DNA of 64,000 nt, from positions 1,116,001-1,180,000 of the forward strand of contig RCTD01000002.1 in the NCBI GenBank assembly GCA_014898415.1, read 5' to 3'. The stretch is from Stromatinia cepivora (lineage: Eukaryota; Ascomycota; Leotiomycetes; Helotiales; Sclerotiniaceae). The position numbers were made by a program, and so were the translations under genes. This document shows positions 45,761-58,045 of this stretch, piece after piece. The notes beneath the pieces are model-generated. The model saw nothing but the letters and a program-made list of their open reading frames with translations, had not been told where the DNA came from and searched no databases. Numbering within the stretch: position 1 is the first letter of the stretch; the number at the start of each line of letters is the position of its first letter.

Positions 45761-48700
45761 ATGAGAACAGGTTTGTTCTCGGTCCTTTGGACATCGGTAT
45801 CTCTCATAGTTATTGCCAATGCGCAGACGTTACCATATAACCCTACTACGATACTTCTTCCATCGAGCGCAAGCCAAAACAACGATATCGCATTTATTTT
45901 TCTTGTCGCTTCCGAATCAGATACTCGACCTGAATTTTTATCTCTTAATATATCTTCAACTCTATTCGCTTCGAATCTCACATTAGAACCATTTACACCA
46001 AATCTTTCGTTTCTCGATAATAATACCGCTTTTATACCCACTATTGGGACGTACGGCGATATCTCATTGCTCACTGGCTCTTGTTCCGAATCTGCCAGCA
46101 CTGAGCTATGGACTTATACATCTGGCAATGGGGTTGCTGGAAATGGGACATGGACGAAAGAGACGACTACTGTTGCGAGTGATGTCTCCTCTGCAGGTCT
46201 TGCAGGCGCGGAATTCTTATCGGGCGGGTTTCAGTTCTCCACATTCGTCGACGCAAATGCTACATATACGGATATCTATATATATGGTGGCATGTGTCCC
46301 AGTTCGTCAGCAAATATATCGACATGGCAATCGAATGCTAATTATTCGAACCATATGATTCGACTATCACCTGAATCTGCAAATTCGTACAACTTAGAAT
46401 TCGCTGCTAATAGAGGAGCTCCCGTCGCCGAAGCGGGGTTCACTACTACTGCTTTGACACCATCCTACTCAAATAGATCTGGGATCATGACACAGGCACA
46501 GAATTTCATACTTCTTGGTGGACATACCAAGAGCGCATTTATCAATATGAGCCAGGTTGCTATTTGGAGTCTTCCCGAGGAAAATTGGAGTTTTGTTACA
46601 GTCAACCCACCATCTTCAATAGAAAGTTCCAACACAGAACTGACTGTTAAAAGTTCAGTTACTAGTGTTGATAGTCGTTCCGGTCACACAGCAATACTAA
46701 CAGAAGATGGATCTAAAGTTATAATTCTCGGCGGATGGGTGGGGAACGTTAATCAAGCCGCCGATCCGCAACTTGCTATATTGGAACTTGGGACTGGCTA
46801 TGGAGGAAGCGGACAATGGAGATGGTCGGTGCCTGCGGATCAGCCATCCGGGAACGGCTTTTATGGACACGGTGCAGCAATGCTTCCTGGAAATGTTATG
46901 ATGGTACTGGGTGGGTTTAACATCACAGCCTCCAGCAATACGAAAAGAGCTATCGACACCACTGTTCAGCCCATGTTCTTTAATGCTACAAGCTCAACTT
47001 GGACATCGAATTACACCAATCCTACATATGTCGCAGCTGCTTCTCGTAGTAGTGCTTCTTCATCCTCGGATTCTTCAGAAGTTGGTCTTGGCATAGGACT
47101 TGGCATAGGAATCGCTGCGCTTATTGCTGTCATTGTAGGAGTTGGTTGGTATTTGATTTGCTGGAGAAGAAGACGCAAAGAATTGAGACATGAGGCGAGG
47201 GAAAGAGATCTACGGTCTCTCAGTTACAACGCGGCCACTGCATACCAAGGTCCACAAGAGATGTCTCAGACTCGTGATTATTTAGATCGTCATGAACAAT
47301 ATTATGATTCAGGAAGCGCGGCGGGCGGCTACGAAAGCTTGCATACTGGTGAATACGGTTCAGGAGGAATTGGTTCTCCGACTCTCACACCTCGACAAAC
47401 ACCTAGGAAACCTTTACGAAATGTTCGAGGTATGTATCAGCCTGCTTTAACATTCGATCCGGGCGTAGCAAGCGGAAATGTTAGAGCAACTAGTTTCGGC
47501 GCAGCTGGGCCGATACATCCAATATATGAAGCAGATGAAGATGCCGATGTAATTTCTCCTATTGAAGTGGGTGTTGCTCTTCCACTTGGGGAGGGTGACA
47601 CTTGCTTTGGCCCCAAGCTACGATCAGATCCATTCAAAGATCCAATTCCTCAGAATTATAATCTTTTGACGCCTGCACAACGAAACAACCGTAGTGCCAC
47701 TACACCCGTTTCGGACTCCCCTGCTCAAGAACGTGAACGTGAGATTGAAGCATGGGTTGCTGATTGGGCAGCTGCGGATGCCCTTCTTCACGCCAAAGCC
47801 AAATCTCATTCAGCTGTCGGCAGGATTTCTCCCTCTCGACGTGCAAATTTGATCACGGCGACTGGTCCAGCCTCTGTTTCTGGAGAGCTTTCCGAGGACA
47901 GTGGTCGGACAGCCAGTAATCTCAGTGAACAAAGCATGGCCCCCTCAGCCGCTACACTAAGTCGCTCAGGATCTGGTTCCCAAGGAACAAGATCAAACTC
48001 ACTCCGAGGCTATTTAACATATGCCATGAATACGATTACTTCAGGAAACGCTGCTTTGGGCCCGATGCCCGACAGCCCTACAAATGCTCAAACTAAGCCT
48101 CCTGGAAGTTCTGGTAGTGAAAATACTGCCTCAACTTTCAACACCGCTCATACTCATTCCAGCTTTCCAACCCTGCAAGCAGAAGCAATAACCTTACTCC
48201 CTCGTCCAGAACAATTCACAGACCGAGGGCCCCCTTTCCCCACCACACCCCCCTCGAAGTCACCTCCGAGAACGCCCACTAGGACGACAGACGACTATAT
48301 TGGTAGTCCATCGAAGAATAAACCCATTGGCCTTGGTAGACGTGGATGGCTGGGAAGTTTACGGAAAGTTTTCAGACCCGATGGTGATACCGCCGTTGAA
48401 TCTACCCTCGAAGATCGAGAGCCAAGTCCTCTTCCAATTCGCCTTGACAACCCTCCGAGAAGGACGGTGAGTGCTGGTGCAGCTTTATGGAGGAGAAAGC
48501 AGGGTAGAGGGGATTGGGAGGATAGTGAGAAACTAGGTGCTAAGCGTGGCAGATCCAATTCATTTATGAATGGTGATCGGCCGAATATCCAAGGCGTAAG
48601 GGCTAGTGAAGCCGTGGGGCTCGTAAATGGAATTGACGAAGATGATGAATGGGATATCGAAAGAGCGATTGAGGATCGAGTAGTACAAGTCATGTTTACG

Positions 48701-48970
48701 GTGCCAAAAGAGAGATTACGCGTCGTTAATCATGATGTTCGTGAGGATTTGAGCGAAGGGGGGAGCATGGGAGGAAGAAGCAGAGTCGCGAGTGGAAGCG
48801 GAAGTCTAAGTCGACACCCTAGCGAAATCTTAAGCAAAGAGGATAGTACGAATCTGGCTAGGACGGAGAGTGCTGAAAGCGGGGGAAGTAAGGGACGGGT
48901 AAAAGCTAAAGGAAAGGTCTCGGAGTTGGTGGAAATGATGGAGGGTCGTATTAGTCCGCAGCGACGATGA
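45761..48970 (+). CDS. Kelch-repeat single-pass membrane protein
   Basis: A single-exon gene of 1069 residues. Residues 1-21 are a signal peptide (LFSVLWTSVSLIVIANAQT). The ectodomain to about 440 contains Kelch/galactose-oxidase-like propeller blades with diglycine strands: FILLGGHTKSAF...VAIWSLPEENWSFV, HTAILTEDGSKVIILGGWVG, and YGHGAAMLPGNVMMVLGGFN. It has many N-x-S/T sites. One transmembrane helix lies at about 444-468 (GLGIGLGIGIAALIAVIVGV then WYLICWRRRRK). The cytoplasmic tail of 600 residues is Ser/Pro-rich and disordered, with probable phosphosites and basic patches. Topology suggests a surface sensor or polarity factor; fungal relatives are mostly uncharacterised. The long clean frame and membrane layout make the gene certain, the role not. 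Confidence 0.88.
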   Translation: MRTGLFSVLWTSVSLIVIANAQTLPYNPTTILLPSSASQNNDIAFIFLVASESDTRPEFLSLNISSTLFASNLTLEPFTPNLSFLDNNTAFIPTIGTYGDISLLTGSCSESASTELWTYTSGNGVAGNGTWTKETTTVASDVSSAGLAGAEFLSGGFQFSTFVDANATYTDIYIYGGMCPSSSANISTWQSNANYSNHMIRLSPESANSYNLEFAANRGAPVAEAGFTTTALTPSYSNRSGIMTQAQNFILLGGHTKSAFINMSQVAIWSLPEENWSFVTVNPPSSIESSNTELTVKSSVTSVDSRSGHTAILTEDGSKVIILGGWVGNVNQAADPQLAILELGTGYGGSGQWRWSVPADQPSGNGFYGHGAAMLPGNVMMVLGGFNITASSNTKRAIDTTVQPMFFNATSSTWTSNYTNPTYVAAASRSSASSSSDSSEVGLGIGLGIGIAALIAVIVGVGWYLICWRRRRKELRHEARERDLRSLSYNAATAYQGPQEMSQTRDYLDRHEQYYDSGSAAGGYESLHTGEYGSGGIGSPTLTPRQTPRKPLRNVRGMYQPALTFDPGVASGNVRATSFGAAGPIHPIYEADEDADVISPIEVGVALPLGEGDTCFGPKLRSDPFKDPIPQNYNLLTPAQRNNRSATTPVSDSPAQEREREIEAWVADWAAADALLHAKAKSHSAVGRISPSRRANLITATGPASVSGELSEDSGRTASNLSEQSMAPSAATLSRSGSGSQGTRSNSLRGYLTYAMNTITSGNAALGPMPDSPTNAQTKPPGSSGSENTASTFNTAHTHSSFPTLQAEAITLLPRPEQFTDRGPPFPTTPPSKSPPRTPTRTTDDYIGSPSKNKPIGLGRRGWLGSLRKVFRPDGDTAVESTLEDREPSPLPIRLDNPPRRTVSAGAALWRRKQGRGDWEDSEKLGAKRGRSNSFMNGDRPNIQGVRASEAVGLVNGIDEDDEWDIERAIEDRVVQVMFTVPKERLRVVNHDVREDLSEGGSMGGRSRVASGSGSLSRHPSEILSKEDSTNLARTESAESGGSKGRVKAKGKVSELVEMMEGRISPQRR

Positions 48971-49461
48971 TGTGAATTTATACTATTAAGTATACTGTGT
49001 ACGATTGATGCCTTGACGCGATTTTGAAGAATGATTTTGGGCTCCTTTTTGATATTTAGCGGCATTGGGTATGAGATGGATGGATCATGTTTTGGTTTTA
49101 GGTACTAAAGATGCATTTCTCCTGGATGGATATGTGTTTTTTAAATCGGATAAGGTTGAACCCCATATTCAGACGCGGAAAGATTTTGCTTTTTGAGGTG
49201 CAAGATGCTGATACCCATCTGTTAGTCACTACCGAAATAATGTTGTATGTAGCTAAATCTATCCTGCAATTATCGTAATATTCTACTCAAGCCTCTGTAG
49301 CTTCGGGAGTTCGAGGCAAGTTATTTTATGTTTTAGCTTCACGTATAGCAATTGACATGGATCATTTAAATAAACAAAGCTCTTATTGTTATCAGAGAAC
49401 TAACGCGCGGATATAGATTTAAAAACAAATGAATATCGAAGGATATCCATCTGTAGCTAAT
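48971..49461. other. Convergent spacer after the Kelch gene
   Basis: About 490 bp, AT-rich, expected to hold the Kelch gene's 3' UTR. Nothing else seen. Confidence 0.5.
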
Positions 49462-49844
49462 CTATTCATTAAACACCTTGTTCTCAAACGACACGATCCT
49501 TTCCTTCCCGATGCACCAAATACGGCCGGCATCCCTTAACGCAATGCAGAAAACAACTCCCTCCCAACCTGTTCCGAACGACACCAATCCCCCCACCAAA
49601 TAGGTATGCAAAAGAAATTTGAATATCCTCCCAAATCGCATCGTGTGGCTTGCCATCTCGCTTTAAAGGAAATAGGCAGCTGCAAAGGCGGCAACCATCA
49701 ATCCACCTGAAATTACATTGGCATCCATCCCACCACCCGTTTGAATAACGCTAGTGCTGGTGCTGCTAGAGGGGCCAGAGCTCGTAGCATGAGCGCGACA
49801 AAGAGAAGCGCGTACAGGATTTGGAATCTCTGAATGATAGACAT
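49462..49844 (-). CDS. Doubtful small membrane protein (two exons)
   Basis: Tentative model on the minus strand, exons 49844-49717 and 49660-49462, intron 56 bp (donor GTAATT, weak acceptor TTTAAAG), about 108 residues. Exon 1 is hydrophobic (ILYALLFVALMLRALAPLAA) and exon 2 has FGRIFKFLLHTYLVGGLVSF. A competing reading of the same strand in another frame gives SSGPSSSTSTSVIQTGGG then a hydrophobic end VISGGLMVAAFAAAYFL and stop, which looks exactly like a GPI-anchor C-terminus, but I find no upstream exons for it. Only one of these, or neither, can be right; I do not recognise a family. Confidence 0.25.
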
Positions 49845-49959
49845 GATGACTAGGACTTGAGATGTAGGAGTTTTTGAATAGAAAGTTGAGTTTTTATGTG
49901 TTGATTGATAAACGAAGGTAAGGTGACTTTGAAGTGTTGGATTTAGATTTGGATTTGGA

Positions 49960-50012
49960 TTGAGGTTGAGGTTGAGGTTGAGGTTGAGGTTGAGGTTGAG
50001 GTTGAGGTTGAG
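49960..50012 (+). repeat. Hexanucleotide repeat (TTGAGG)n, about 9 copies
   Basis: About nine near-perfect TTGAGG units upstream of the small minus-strand candidate gene. On the minus strand it reads as alternating Leu-Asn codons, which creates a spurious Leu-Asn protein extension. It is not the canonical TTAGGG telomere unit. Confidence 0.85.
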
Positions 50013-51896
50013 TTTATAAACAAGAGCTAGGTCATGGTGCAATTTACCGTAGATGTTGATTTTGGATTTATTGACCTATCAGGAGTGTTTGTGGGAAATT
50101 GCCGTAGGATATTGCTAATCTGGTTCACCATCGCGAGATCATAAGCCTCATATTATAGGTTTGTACGGTTATTTTCGGAGTTCTTTGGAAATTGAGCCAC
50201 GATTCTCAACTTTGTACGGCTACATCATATTCATCTTTCATAAGGTAGGTAGATTATACAGGAGTATGGGAATTCATGCATGTATTCAAAGTCTAAATTC
50301 TTAAGTCCACGGGAACAACTTGGAAGTGAATGAGGTGGCGGATAAGTTGAATCAGAGATGTCTGAGCTCAATCTGATGTATGTACCTTTGCTTATTGAAG
50401 GATCCCATGTGAAGTGCATGTGAATCGATCAAGTCATAATGAGGTCGTATGAACAAGTTGATGCTGAACTTCACATTGATCTCGGAAGCTACTGGTTGAA
50501 AATGAATAATCTTGATCAATACTACAGCCCTATTAATCCAGGTCGTCCAAAGACCATCGATATTAAGATTGATCCTCCACGTGTTGTTCTAGGTCCATAG
50601 TCATTCACTACTACACCTCGAATGCCCGACTCGCCTGAGTGTATCATATCATGGAATTACATTGCCCATTTTACTTGAGATTTCAATAGAATCAAGATTC
50701 ACTTCACTAGATGTTGATCATACCTCAAGTATAGTATATCATCTCGATACTCTTGGATCTTCAGTTCCGTCTTGCACTCTCCTTGATGTGCCGTTAAAAT
50801 TGTAGGCTTGTTAGGGCCTGAAATATTTGATGACTGCATCACAACTATTAGGCATATCAATCATCCGCGGAATGGAAACCTTCAAAGTTCAAGGTAAAGA
50901 ATGAGCTTCTTTAAGATGATATCAATCTACCGCCTACATGGTATCGGACAGGAGGTGCGGCCGTGTATATGCGCGTACCGGTAGTCATCATGATGATGCT
51001 CCAATGATTTCATACAATCTGTAGGAACTATTTCACATGGTGAGGATGTGGTATATATTATACCAGATTTTCTAGAAACACCACTTTTGACTCCCATTCT
51101 GGAACCTTTGCCAGAATCCATTACTATGTGAGGGCTCTGCCTTCGTCATTTGAAGCGCGCGGCTAGAAGGATTTGAATTAGGTCCACTCTCTAATCCCTT
51201 CGTGTCTTCAATTTTGATTAAAGGAGAGGTCCAAGCTTTGACTCATGATCAATCCATAAGACTTACCAAAGCTTTATTATACATTGGCAGAAACCCTATG
51301 TGCAAAATCCCCGCCTTCTTCGCGCCTTCCTCTATTCACGAGTGGAATTCTCCATGTAAGCTCAGGTCCGTCCTACAAGTGACTACCTTCTCTAGGCTTT
51401 TCTACTCTCAAGTGAGTTAACGTTCAAGCAAAGAGCTTATACTTGAATGACTGAGGATAGGGGTGATGAAATATAATCAGCCTTATCTATTTACAAATTC
51501 CGCCCAACAGCCAACAGCTTAGCGGTAGGTCTTTCATAAAGCCTTGCCACGGCCTCTTTAATACATCATTTTGCACCCTTCAAAATGGTTCCTATCTCAA
51601 AAGTCTTGTCCATGTTTCTCATCCTCCACTCTTGGGATGAGGTGAGGAACGAACCCATCAATACGCGCCGTAACGGTGGATTCTAGTCCGCAACCTCGGT
51701 ATAACCCATAATACCAGCTTCTAGAAGTAGTTCTTCCCGCATATGGAGTCAGTCAATACGGTTCTCTAACTCTAAAATATTCGATTGTCTTTGTTTCTTC
51801 TTGCTTTTCCTATCTGTTGAGGGTTTGACGGTCGCCTTTTATCCTGTATCACATTCTACGTTCGTATCGAAGGGCATCTTGAACGCCATTTTCAAC
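50013..51896. other. Spacer before the Ser/Thr-rich surface protein
   Basis: About 1.9 kb. May hide 5' exons of the next gene: an ATG near 51595 opens MVPISKVLSMFLILHSWDE, signal-peptide-like, ending at GAG|GTGAGG, but I could not complete a phased model. No other gene seen. Confidence 0.4.
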
Positions 51897-52448
51897 ATGA
51901 ATACAGTTAACGCTCAACGTACAACTGCTACGCCGCCGTCGATCACATCAGCAACAAATCTCATAAGCTCGACAAGCACCACGGAAATCACCTCATCATC
52001 GGTACCAGCAACCACTTCAGTTATACAATTTGCATCCTCATCACTACCCAAACTTAGCAGCAATACAACACCAGAATCTCCCTCCCTCAATGTTGCCATA
52101 GGAGCTGGGATAGGTGTCGGCATCGCAATAGTTTTTCTCATAGCTGCATGCGTCCCCATCTACAAACTATATAAACGACGTCAACAAGCTGCTCAAGGGC
52201 AAAACCAATACAATCATCAAGAGCCAGCACATCCATATGCGACTCAATATCCGTTGTATTATCAACAATTCCAGGAAATGCAGCTTGCTTCGAATTTTCA
52301 CCAAGAGGTTGATGGATCCAATCGAAAATCTATGGATAGACGTACGGCAGTGTTTGAGATGAGTGATAAGCGGCAGACCGATTCTTGGGTTAAGGAGATG
52401 ATGCAAGCTAATCAGGAGGAGCTATGGATGGAATCGCCTATACGATAG
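51897..52448 (+). CDS. Ser/Thr-rich single-pass surface protein, 5' end uncertain
   Basis: From the first in-frame ATG at 51897 the frame gives 183 residues: a Ser/Thr/Pro-rich stretch (about 1-65) that would be O-glycosylated, a transmembrane helix (LNVAIGAGIGVGIAIVFLIA) followed by KRRQQ stop-transfer residues, and a Gln/Tyr-rich cytoplasmic tail ending in a charged segment. This layout is typical of fungal WSC/Mid2-like or other short surface sensors, where a Cys-rich or signal-peptide exon precedes the Ser/Thr stem. No signal peptide is present in this frame, so upstream exons are probably missing from the model. The open frame extends back to about 51705, but that part does not read like protein. 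Confidence 0.55.
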   Translation: MNTVNAQRTTATPPSITSATNLISSTSTTEITSSSVPATTSVIQFASSSLPKLSSNTTPESPSLNVAIGAGIGVGIAIVFLIAACVPIYKLYKRRQQAAQGQNQYNHQEPAHPYATQYPLYYQQFQEMQLASNFHQEVDGSNRKSMDRRTAVFEMSDKRQTDSWVKEMMQANQEELWMESPIR

Positions 52449-53330
52449 GATGATTGGGATCTCTTTATGTTTTATTGAGGGCTAAAAGGAGGATTGGGAC
52501 AAATTGTTGTTGTATGTATTATGGCCTTTCTATACTTCACACTGCAAGATGCAATGAGTATATTAGCCATGGTTGGAAAGTTGGGAAGTCTATTCGCAGA
52601 AAGGGAGAGAGGTTTTTGTTCGAATGATTGCAGATTGCATATACAAAAGGCGATGGAATACAATAACCTCATAACCTTCTTATGAACATCTTTTGTTACT
52701 CTCTGTGCCATTTATTTGATCAGTAGGATGATGGGATATTAGTATCATAAAAAGGGAGAAAAAAACAGAGACAATTGGATAAAATGAAGATGTAGATAGG
52801 AATGTATTAAGTGGACGGTAATATAAAAGAATATATGGCTGCTACAGTCAATACTAAAAGATTATCGAGGTGGAAATTAGATATGATTGTATAATTTCTT
52901 CAATTACATTTTAAAAAGAGATGCAGAGCAAGAGGTATTCAGGGTAGCATAATCACCATCCATTTTCTCTTTCTGGCACCTAATCAGGTAAACTTAGTTA
53001 GTCGAACATTCTTCATTTCATCTCACACAGTATCACACAAAAATTATCTACATCAGCCTACTCATTACCTGCATTCCGCATTGAAAATTGACAAGATATT
53101 GCACACAAACCTCTCAACCCACCCTTCCCTCCTTAAATCCAAGCTTCCATCAACCCAGTAGCACATAAACCCATCTTCCATTTTGATCTTCTATCCTTCC
53201 ATCCTTCTCTTCATCTCCCCTTCTCCACTTCTCTCCTGTAATCCTCTCCCATCGATCCACCCCGTCCCACATCACACAACATAAGATTACATACGTAACA
53301 CGACACTGCACACAAAGCCGGCTAGCCCTA

Positions 53331-53380
53331 CCCAAATGAACCTCCCAAATGAACATCCCAAATGAACCTCCCAAAATAAC
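53331..53380 (+). repeat. 13 bp tandem repeat, about 4 copies
   Basis: Unit CCCAAATGAACCT repeated three times with one substitution, plus a decayed fourth copy (CCCAAAATAAC). Confidence 0.75.
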
Positions 53381-53999
53381 ACCACTAATGAATGCCTGTA
53401 TCCCCTATACATATTCGCATTCGCCTAATGAGCGAGCGTACATAATATCCCATTTCTTCTTCACGTCGTGTAACTGTGTAAACTGTCACTGGTGTGTGTA
53501 ATGTATGACTACTTTCTCGCAGCGGGTGTAACTTGAAATTTTACTTTCCTATGATAACTCATAATATTCTGATGAATGAATGATTGTTATATTGGATTGT
53601 AACTTTGAATACTTTGCTTATGGTATTATTGTTTGGGTAAGATGAGTAGGTAAATGACCATAAGTGAGATATTTCACTTGGAGAATCGAGGATCTTCTAT
53701 ATCTATCTTCTATTTCCCTCCATTTATAGGCAAGGTGAAGTTTCACTCGAGCTAACACAAACTCTAGGCTCATCATGCATTATGCATTATGCATTGTGCA
53801 CCACAAACCAAAACCACAAACCACACTACATGCATACCGTTCCTCAGATGCATATGCAAACCCACATCACATCCACGCATTCGCACACCCTATCACCATT
53901 TAATCTACGCATTCTAACTCCCTAACCACTTACACATACGACCTACCTAGCAATCGTACAACCCATCATACAAGCCAAAATCGACACAAATCACAAACC

Positions 54000-54580
54000 A
54001 CAAATCACAAACCATCCCATCATCTCTTCATCGCTCATCACTTCATCATTCACCCGGCATACAAAAACACAAACACAAACACAATCCGAAAATTAACTAT
54101 CCATGCAGTGTTATGCACAACATACATGCATACATCTATACATACACACCAAAACAAACCACTTCCATCCAGCTCACCAATATGCGATATCATCTCTATC
54201 TCTATATTTCTCTATCTATCTATCCCTATCCCTATCCATCTCTATTCCAAAAATATCCCAACCACTCACTCACACCCACACACACCTACACACATACACC
54301 ACCTGCACCCAAACAACCCAGCCTTCCACCCCCATAAGAAAATCGATCTCGATTCTCGATTCTCGAACCAAGCAACCAACAAACCACCCCCTCCCATCCC
54401 ATCGCAAAACCAAACCAAACCATACCATAAACCAAACCATACCACACCCCAACAACCCCCTAAACCCCCCCCCCCTCCAAAAAAAACCAAACCAAAGCAA
54501 ATAATCCAAGTATTCCGAACTAAAAACAGCATCTCCATCGATGTATCTCATCCCATCTCATCCCATCTCACCTTCGAATC
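54000..54580. repeat. AC/CT-rich low-complexity tract
   Basis: Nearly free of G on the plus strand over some 500 bp, with runs such as CACACCCACACACACC, CTATCTATC and repeated CATCTCATCC at 54545-54570. It creates overlapping spurious Pro/Ser-rich frames in all three plus frames. Confidence 0.7.
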
Positions 54581-55913
54581 TTTGAATAAAGATATAACCT
54601 ACCTCCTTCAAGGAAACCTCTTTCTCTTTTGCGTATTTTCTTTTATTATTATTTTATTATTCTTTCCATCTCTATTCATTTTTCGTTGTAAGACTTACTT
54701 GTATTTGCTCGAATCGATATACTACACTAAATAATCCTACCATACCCGAGCAGACGCAAGAATACTAGCTAGCATATACTCAAGTATACATATAATATGA
54801 ATCCCCCGACCATTTAGAAATCAATCCCCCAATAAATCCCACGCGTACCATCTCGTCCATTCATTTACATCCAATCTCCAAAACAAACATCTTTTCCGTA
54901 AAATTTCCTCATTGGAAATATACAATTTCCTCCTAGGGCCCTGGAGATTTCAACCGGCCGGCTACCGATCTAACACTTACTCTTACTATTATTATTACTC
55001 CATCAACCCCCCATCCCCATATCAAGATATCAAGAAAGCCAACAGCTACCCACTCCTAGCAACAAACTAAAGGTAGATAAGATTACATACACAAAGAATC
55101 TGAAGTATTTCAGGATAGTTTAGTTTATTTTAGTTTACTCTAGAGCCTTGTAATTATTATTTCATAGTAATCTTACCACGGGGTAGCATAGGATAGTATA
55201 GTAAATAGGGTACATTGACGAATATGAATGTGAATATGACGAAGGAATAGATAGGTTGAAAAGTTGCATGAGATGTGAACCGTGAAGCTGAAGCTTCACC
55301 GATTAGACACCCGCCTATTCACAGCCAAGACTATATATAGGCAGGATAAACCATTACATAGATCAGAAGTTTTATCATTAATACTGCGAGTGTTTAACCA
55401 CAATAAAAACATAAATAACAACCGAGATCAATTCATCTAACCATCTTGCGTACACAGAACAGCAAGCAACCGCATTGTAAAACGTCCATTTGTTCAGGCC
55501 AGCCCAACACCTTTAAGAAAACTTATCGTCGCAAACAACAAGAGTAAAAAGAACTAGAAAACAAAGCAGGCAACCACCCATTCTAGATTTCTTGCGATCA
55601 CCATTCTCACAAAAGCCACCCATCCCCTCTCATAAAAAGACACATAGACACCACTAACACCTCCATAACCAATCATCCCCATCCCCATCCCAATCCCTCC
55701 ATACCCTTACACCACCGCACCGAAAAGAAAGATACACAAATACATGAAAAGTAGAGGGAACAGAATGAAAGCCAGATAAGTAGATAGACAAAATCTGAAG
55801 ACATAGAAAGAAGAGGCGAACCAAGGAAAACTTGCAATAGAAAAGATAACAGTCTAGACCACAGTGGGTATGAAGAACGAGAAACATGTTGAAACGAGGT
55901 TGTAGTACAAGAC

Positions 55914-55917
<4 letters not shown>

Positions 55918-55945
<28 letters not shown>
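55918..55945 (+). repeat. 28 bp poly-T run
   Basis: An unbroken T28 run; on the minus strand it is an A28 run that makes poly-Lys in spurious frames. It could be slippage or the tail of a retroposed sequence on the minus strand; I see no element next to it. Confidence 0.85.
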
Positions 55946-57935
55946 GGTTTGTGAGAATTTTGCATGCGTGTTGATGTTGGGGAATATCTTGAAAGTAGAA
56001 TGTCGCTGCTCGGCCTGGGTACCAATAGTTTGCATTGAAGATCTCGCAAGTTTGCAAAATAGGGCTGCAGATATGCGATATTGTATTCGTAAGATTCGTT
56101 GGCATAGTAAAGAGTGGCACAAAATAGGCGCAGTTTTCGGTATCGTTAAAGCAGTGCGAGTTGAGGAAGGAAATTCGTGGGCGTGGAAAACAAGGAGAAA
56201 ATAAAAAGTCGGAAAGTCGTATCAGTACAGTTGTTGCTATCAAGTAGTCGCCATAGAAGATCCTTCGACAATGAATGTTGTTGACAATAAAGGAGATTCG
56301 GTTGTGAATTTTCGTGGTGTATGAGAAAGGGGGAAACTGCAAAGAAATGAATGTCTGTAGTTGACCAATAATCAACAAATCGGCAAGCTTATGGTGTTCC
56401 TGCATGGATTTCATGCAGGTGGCCACATTCTTATCATATTTGATTTCTGGGGGGCAAATCGTAACACAGGAGCAAAATAGATTTGAGACATTTTCGGATA
56501 CTACCATACATGTAGTCAGTGGCTGTCTTTAATAACTTTTTTTGATATCAAACGCCTAGGCACAGAGAATTTCCTTCACCGCACTGACAACACTATCCAC
56601 AAAATTCGATTTATATTTGATAAAACATCATCTTGTGATTTGATAGGAAGCCATGACGTAATTTTTTTGCCACATGGCAAAAACGAGGGGAGAAGGAGAA
56701 AAAAACGAGGAAAACTTACTAAAGGATCATTCACCAATTGCTCCCCCACACCCCACGAAAACCATAACAAATTTCCACAGAGGAAGATCTAGACGGACGA
56801 GAAACTCAATACGGTGGCAGTATACAAGAAACTTTTATGCCTTCATCGAACAATTGCGACATGTCTTGAGCTTGCAATATTTGCACTCGTAGATAAACCA
56901 ATGAGGTCCGGAGTGGCACATAGAGCAGATCCACTGGATTAGAGTAGACTCTGACTTGAGCACATTGAAAGAATGGCTGCAGTACGTAGGAACAGCCATT
57001 GTGTCAAAGATAATATGGGGCTTGATAATGGTTTTGGAGAAGGTTTGTGACTGGAAAAAATATCAGTATCCATCTGCAATGACAGTCCAAAGGGTAGAGC
57101 TGCGATAAGGGAAGCTATACATACTGGTTGGGTATGGAGAATGTGCTGCGAAAGCAATAATGAGAATTGAGGAAGGTTTGGAAGAGATTTTCTAAATCGA
57201 AGAGCTGAGATTTGGTGTTGAAGTGGTTGTTGTAGAAGTAGAGGCAGAAGTAAAGGGAGGGAAAATAAAAAGCCAGACCAAGGGGCTTTAGTTGAACTTC
57301 CAAAAGCAAAAGTATTCACCAAATCAAATTTAATCTGGACAAAAGAATCTTAAAAGTGAACTCCCAACTTTGAAGGTAAAGTATCAACAAAAATGTGAAT
57401 CTTCTCTGGTATCTTTAATCTCCCCAAGGAAAAGAAGTGATTCGTGAATAGTTTGCAAAGCTCCTTATTCCAATTCCGAATATGACAGGAAAAACAAAAA
57501 AACAAAAGTCCTCTCCAAAGTGGCGGTCACAGCGAGCCTTTTTATATAGTGACAAATATAAGAGACAGTATCAAGGGTAATCAAATAGATGCAAGATGAA
57601 ATCGATCGAGTTCTCTTTGGTTCTTTCTGATTGGTGGTTTCTTCTGGGTGTACTTGTTAAAGGATGAATTGAATGGTCGAAAACATGGCCAACAAATCAA
57701 TGGTTTGTTCGAAGAATATATATAGAAGATATTCTGAGGACAGTATAAGGTTGATTTGGATTAATGATGTTGAAAGTATAATGAGGCTGCTGTAAAGTCT
57801 GAAGTGGGATCCCTAGCGAAAGAGTTGAGGAAAGTTTGATGTTGAGAGAAATGATGGTATGTGCTTTGGGGCGGTTTCTATTTCGGAAAATTGTTTGGAT
57901 GATTCGATAAAGTTTGCTGAGTACTGAGAGCTGAG

Positions 57936-58045
57936 TTTGCTTTGCTTTGCTTTGCTTTGCTTTGCTTTGCTTTGCTTTGCTTTGCTTTGCTTTGCTTTGC
58001 TTTGCTTTGCTTTGCTTTGCTTTGCTTTGCTTTGCTTTGCTTTGC
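57936..58045 (+). repeat. Perfect microsatellite (TTTGC)22
   Basis: Twenty-two uninterrupted copies of TTTGC over 110 bp. Because the unit is five bases, all plus frames read the same repeating pentapeptide, which explains the Leu/Cys/Phe/Ala frame here. Confidence 0.95.

Noticed and set aside
49960..50012. Telomere-like G-rich repeat
   Set aside because: Unit is TTGAGG, not TTAGGG, and it is internal with genes on both sides.
49845..50042. Leu-Asn dipeptide-repeat N-terminal extension
   Set aside because: Translation of the TTGAGG hexanucleotide repeat; more likely leader DNA.
54103..54734. Overlapping plus-strand frames of up to 208 codons rich in Pro, Ser, His and Ile
   Set aside because: All three frames stay open together because the DNA is almost G-free low-complexity; no domain, no codon bias, no splice context.
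55854..56507. 217-codon minus-strand frame
   Set aside because: It runs through the A28 homopolymer as poly-Lys and shares space with two other minus frames; no domain features.
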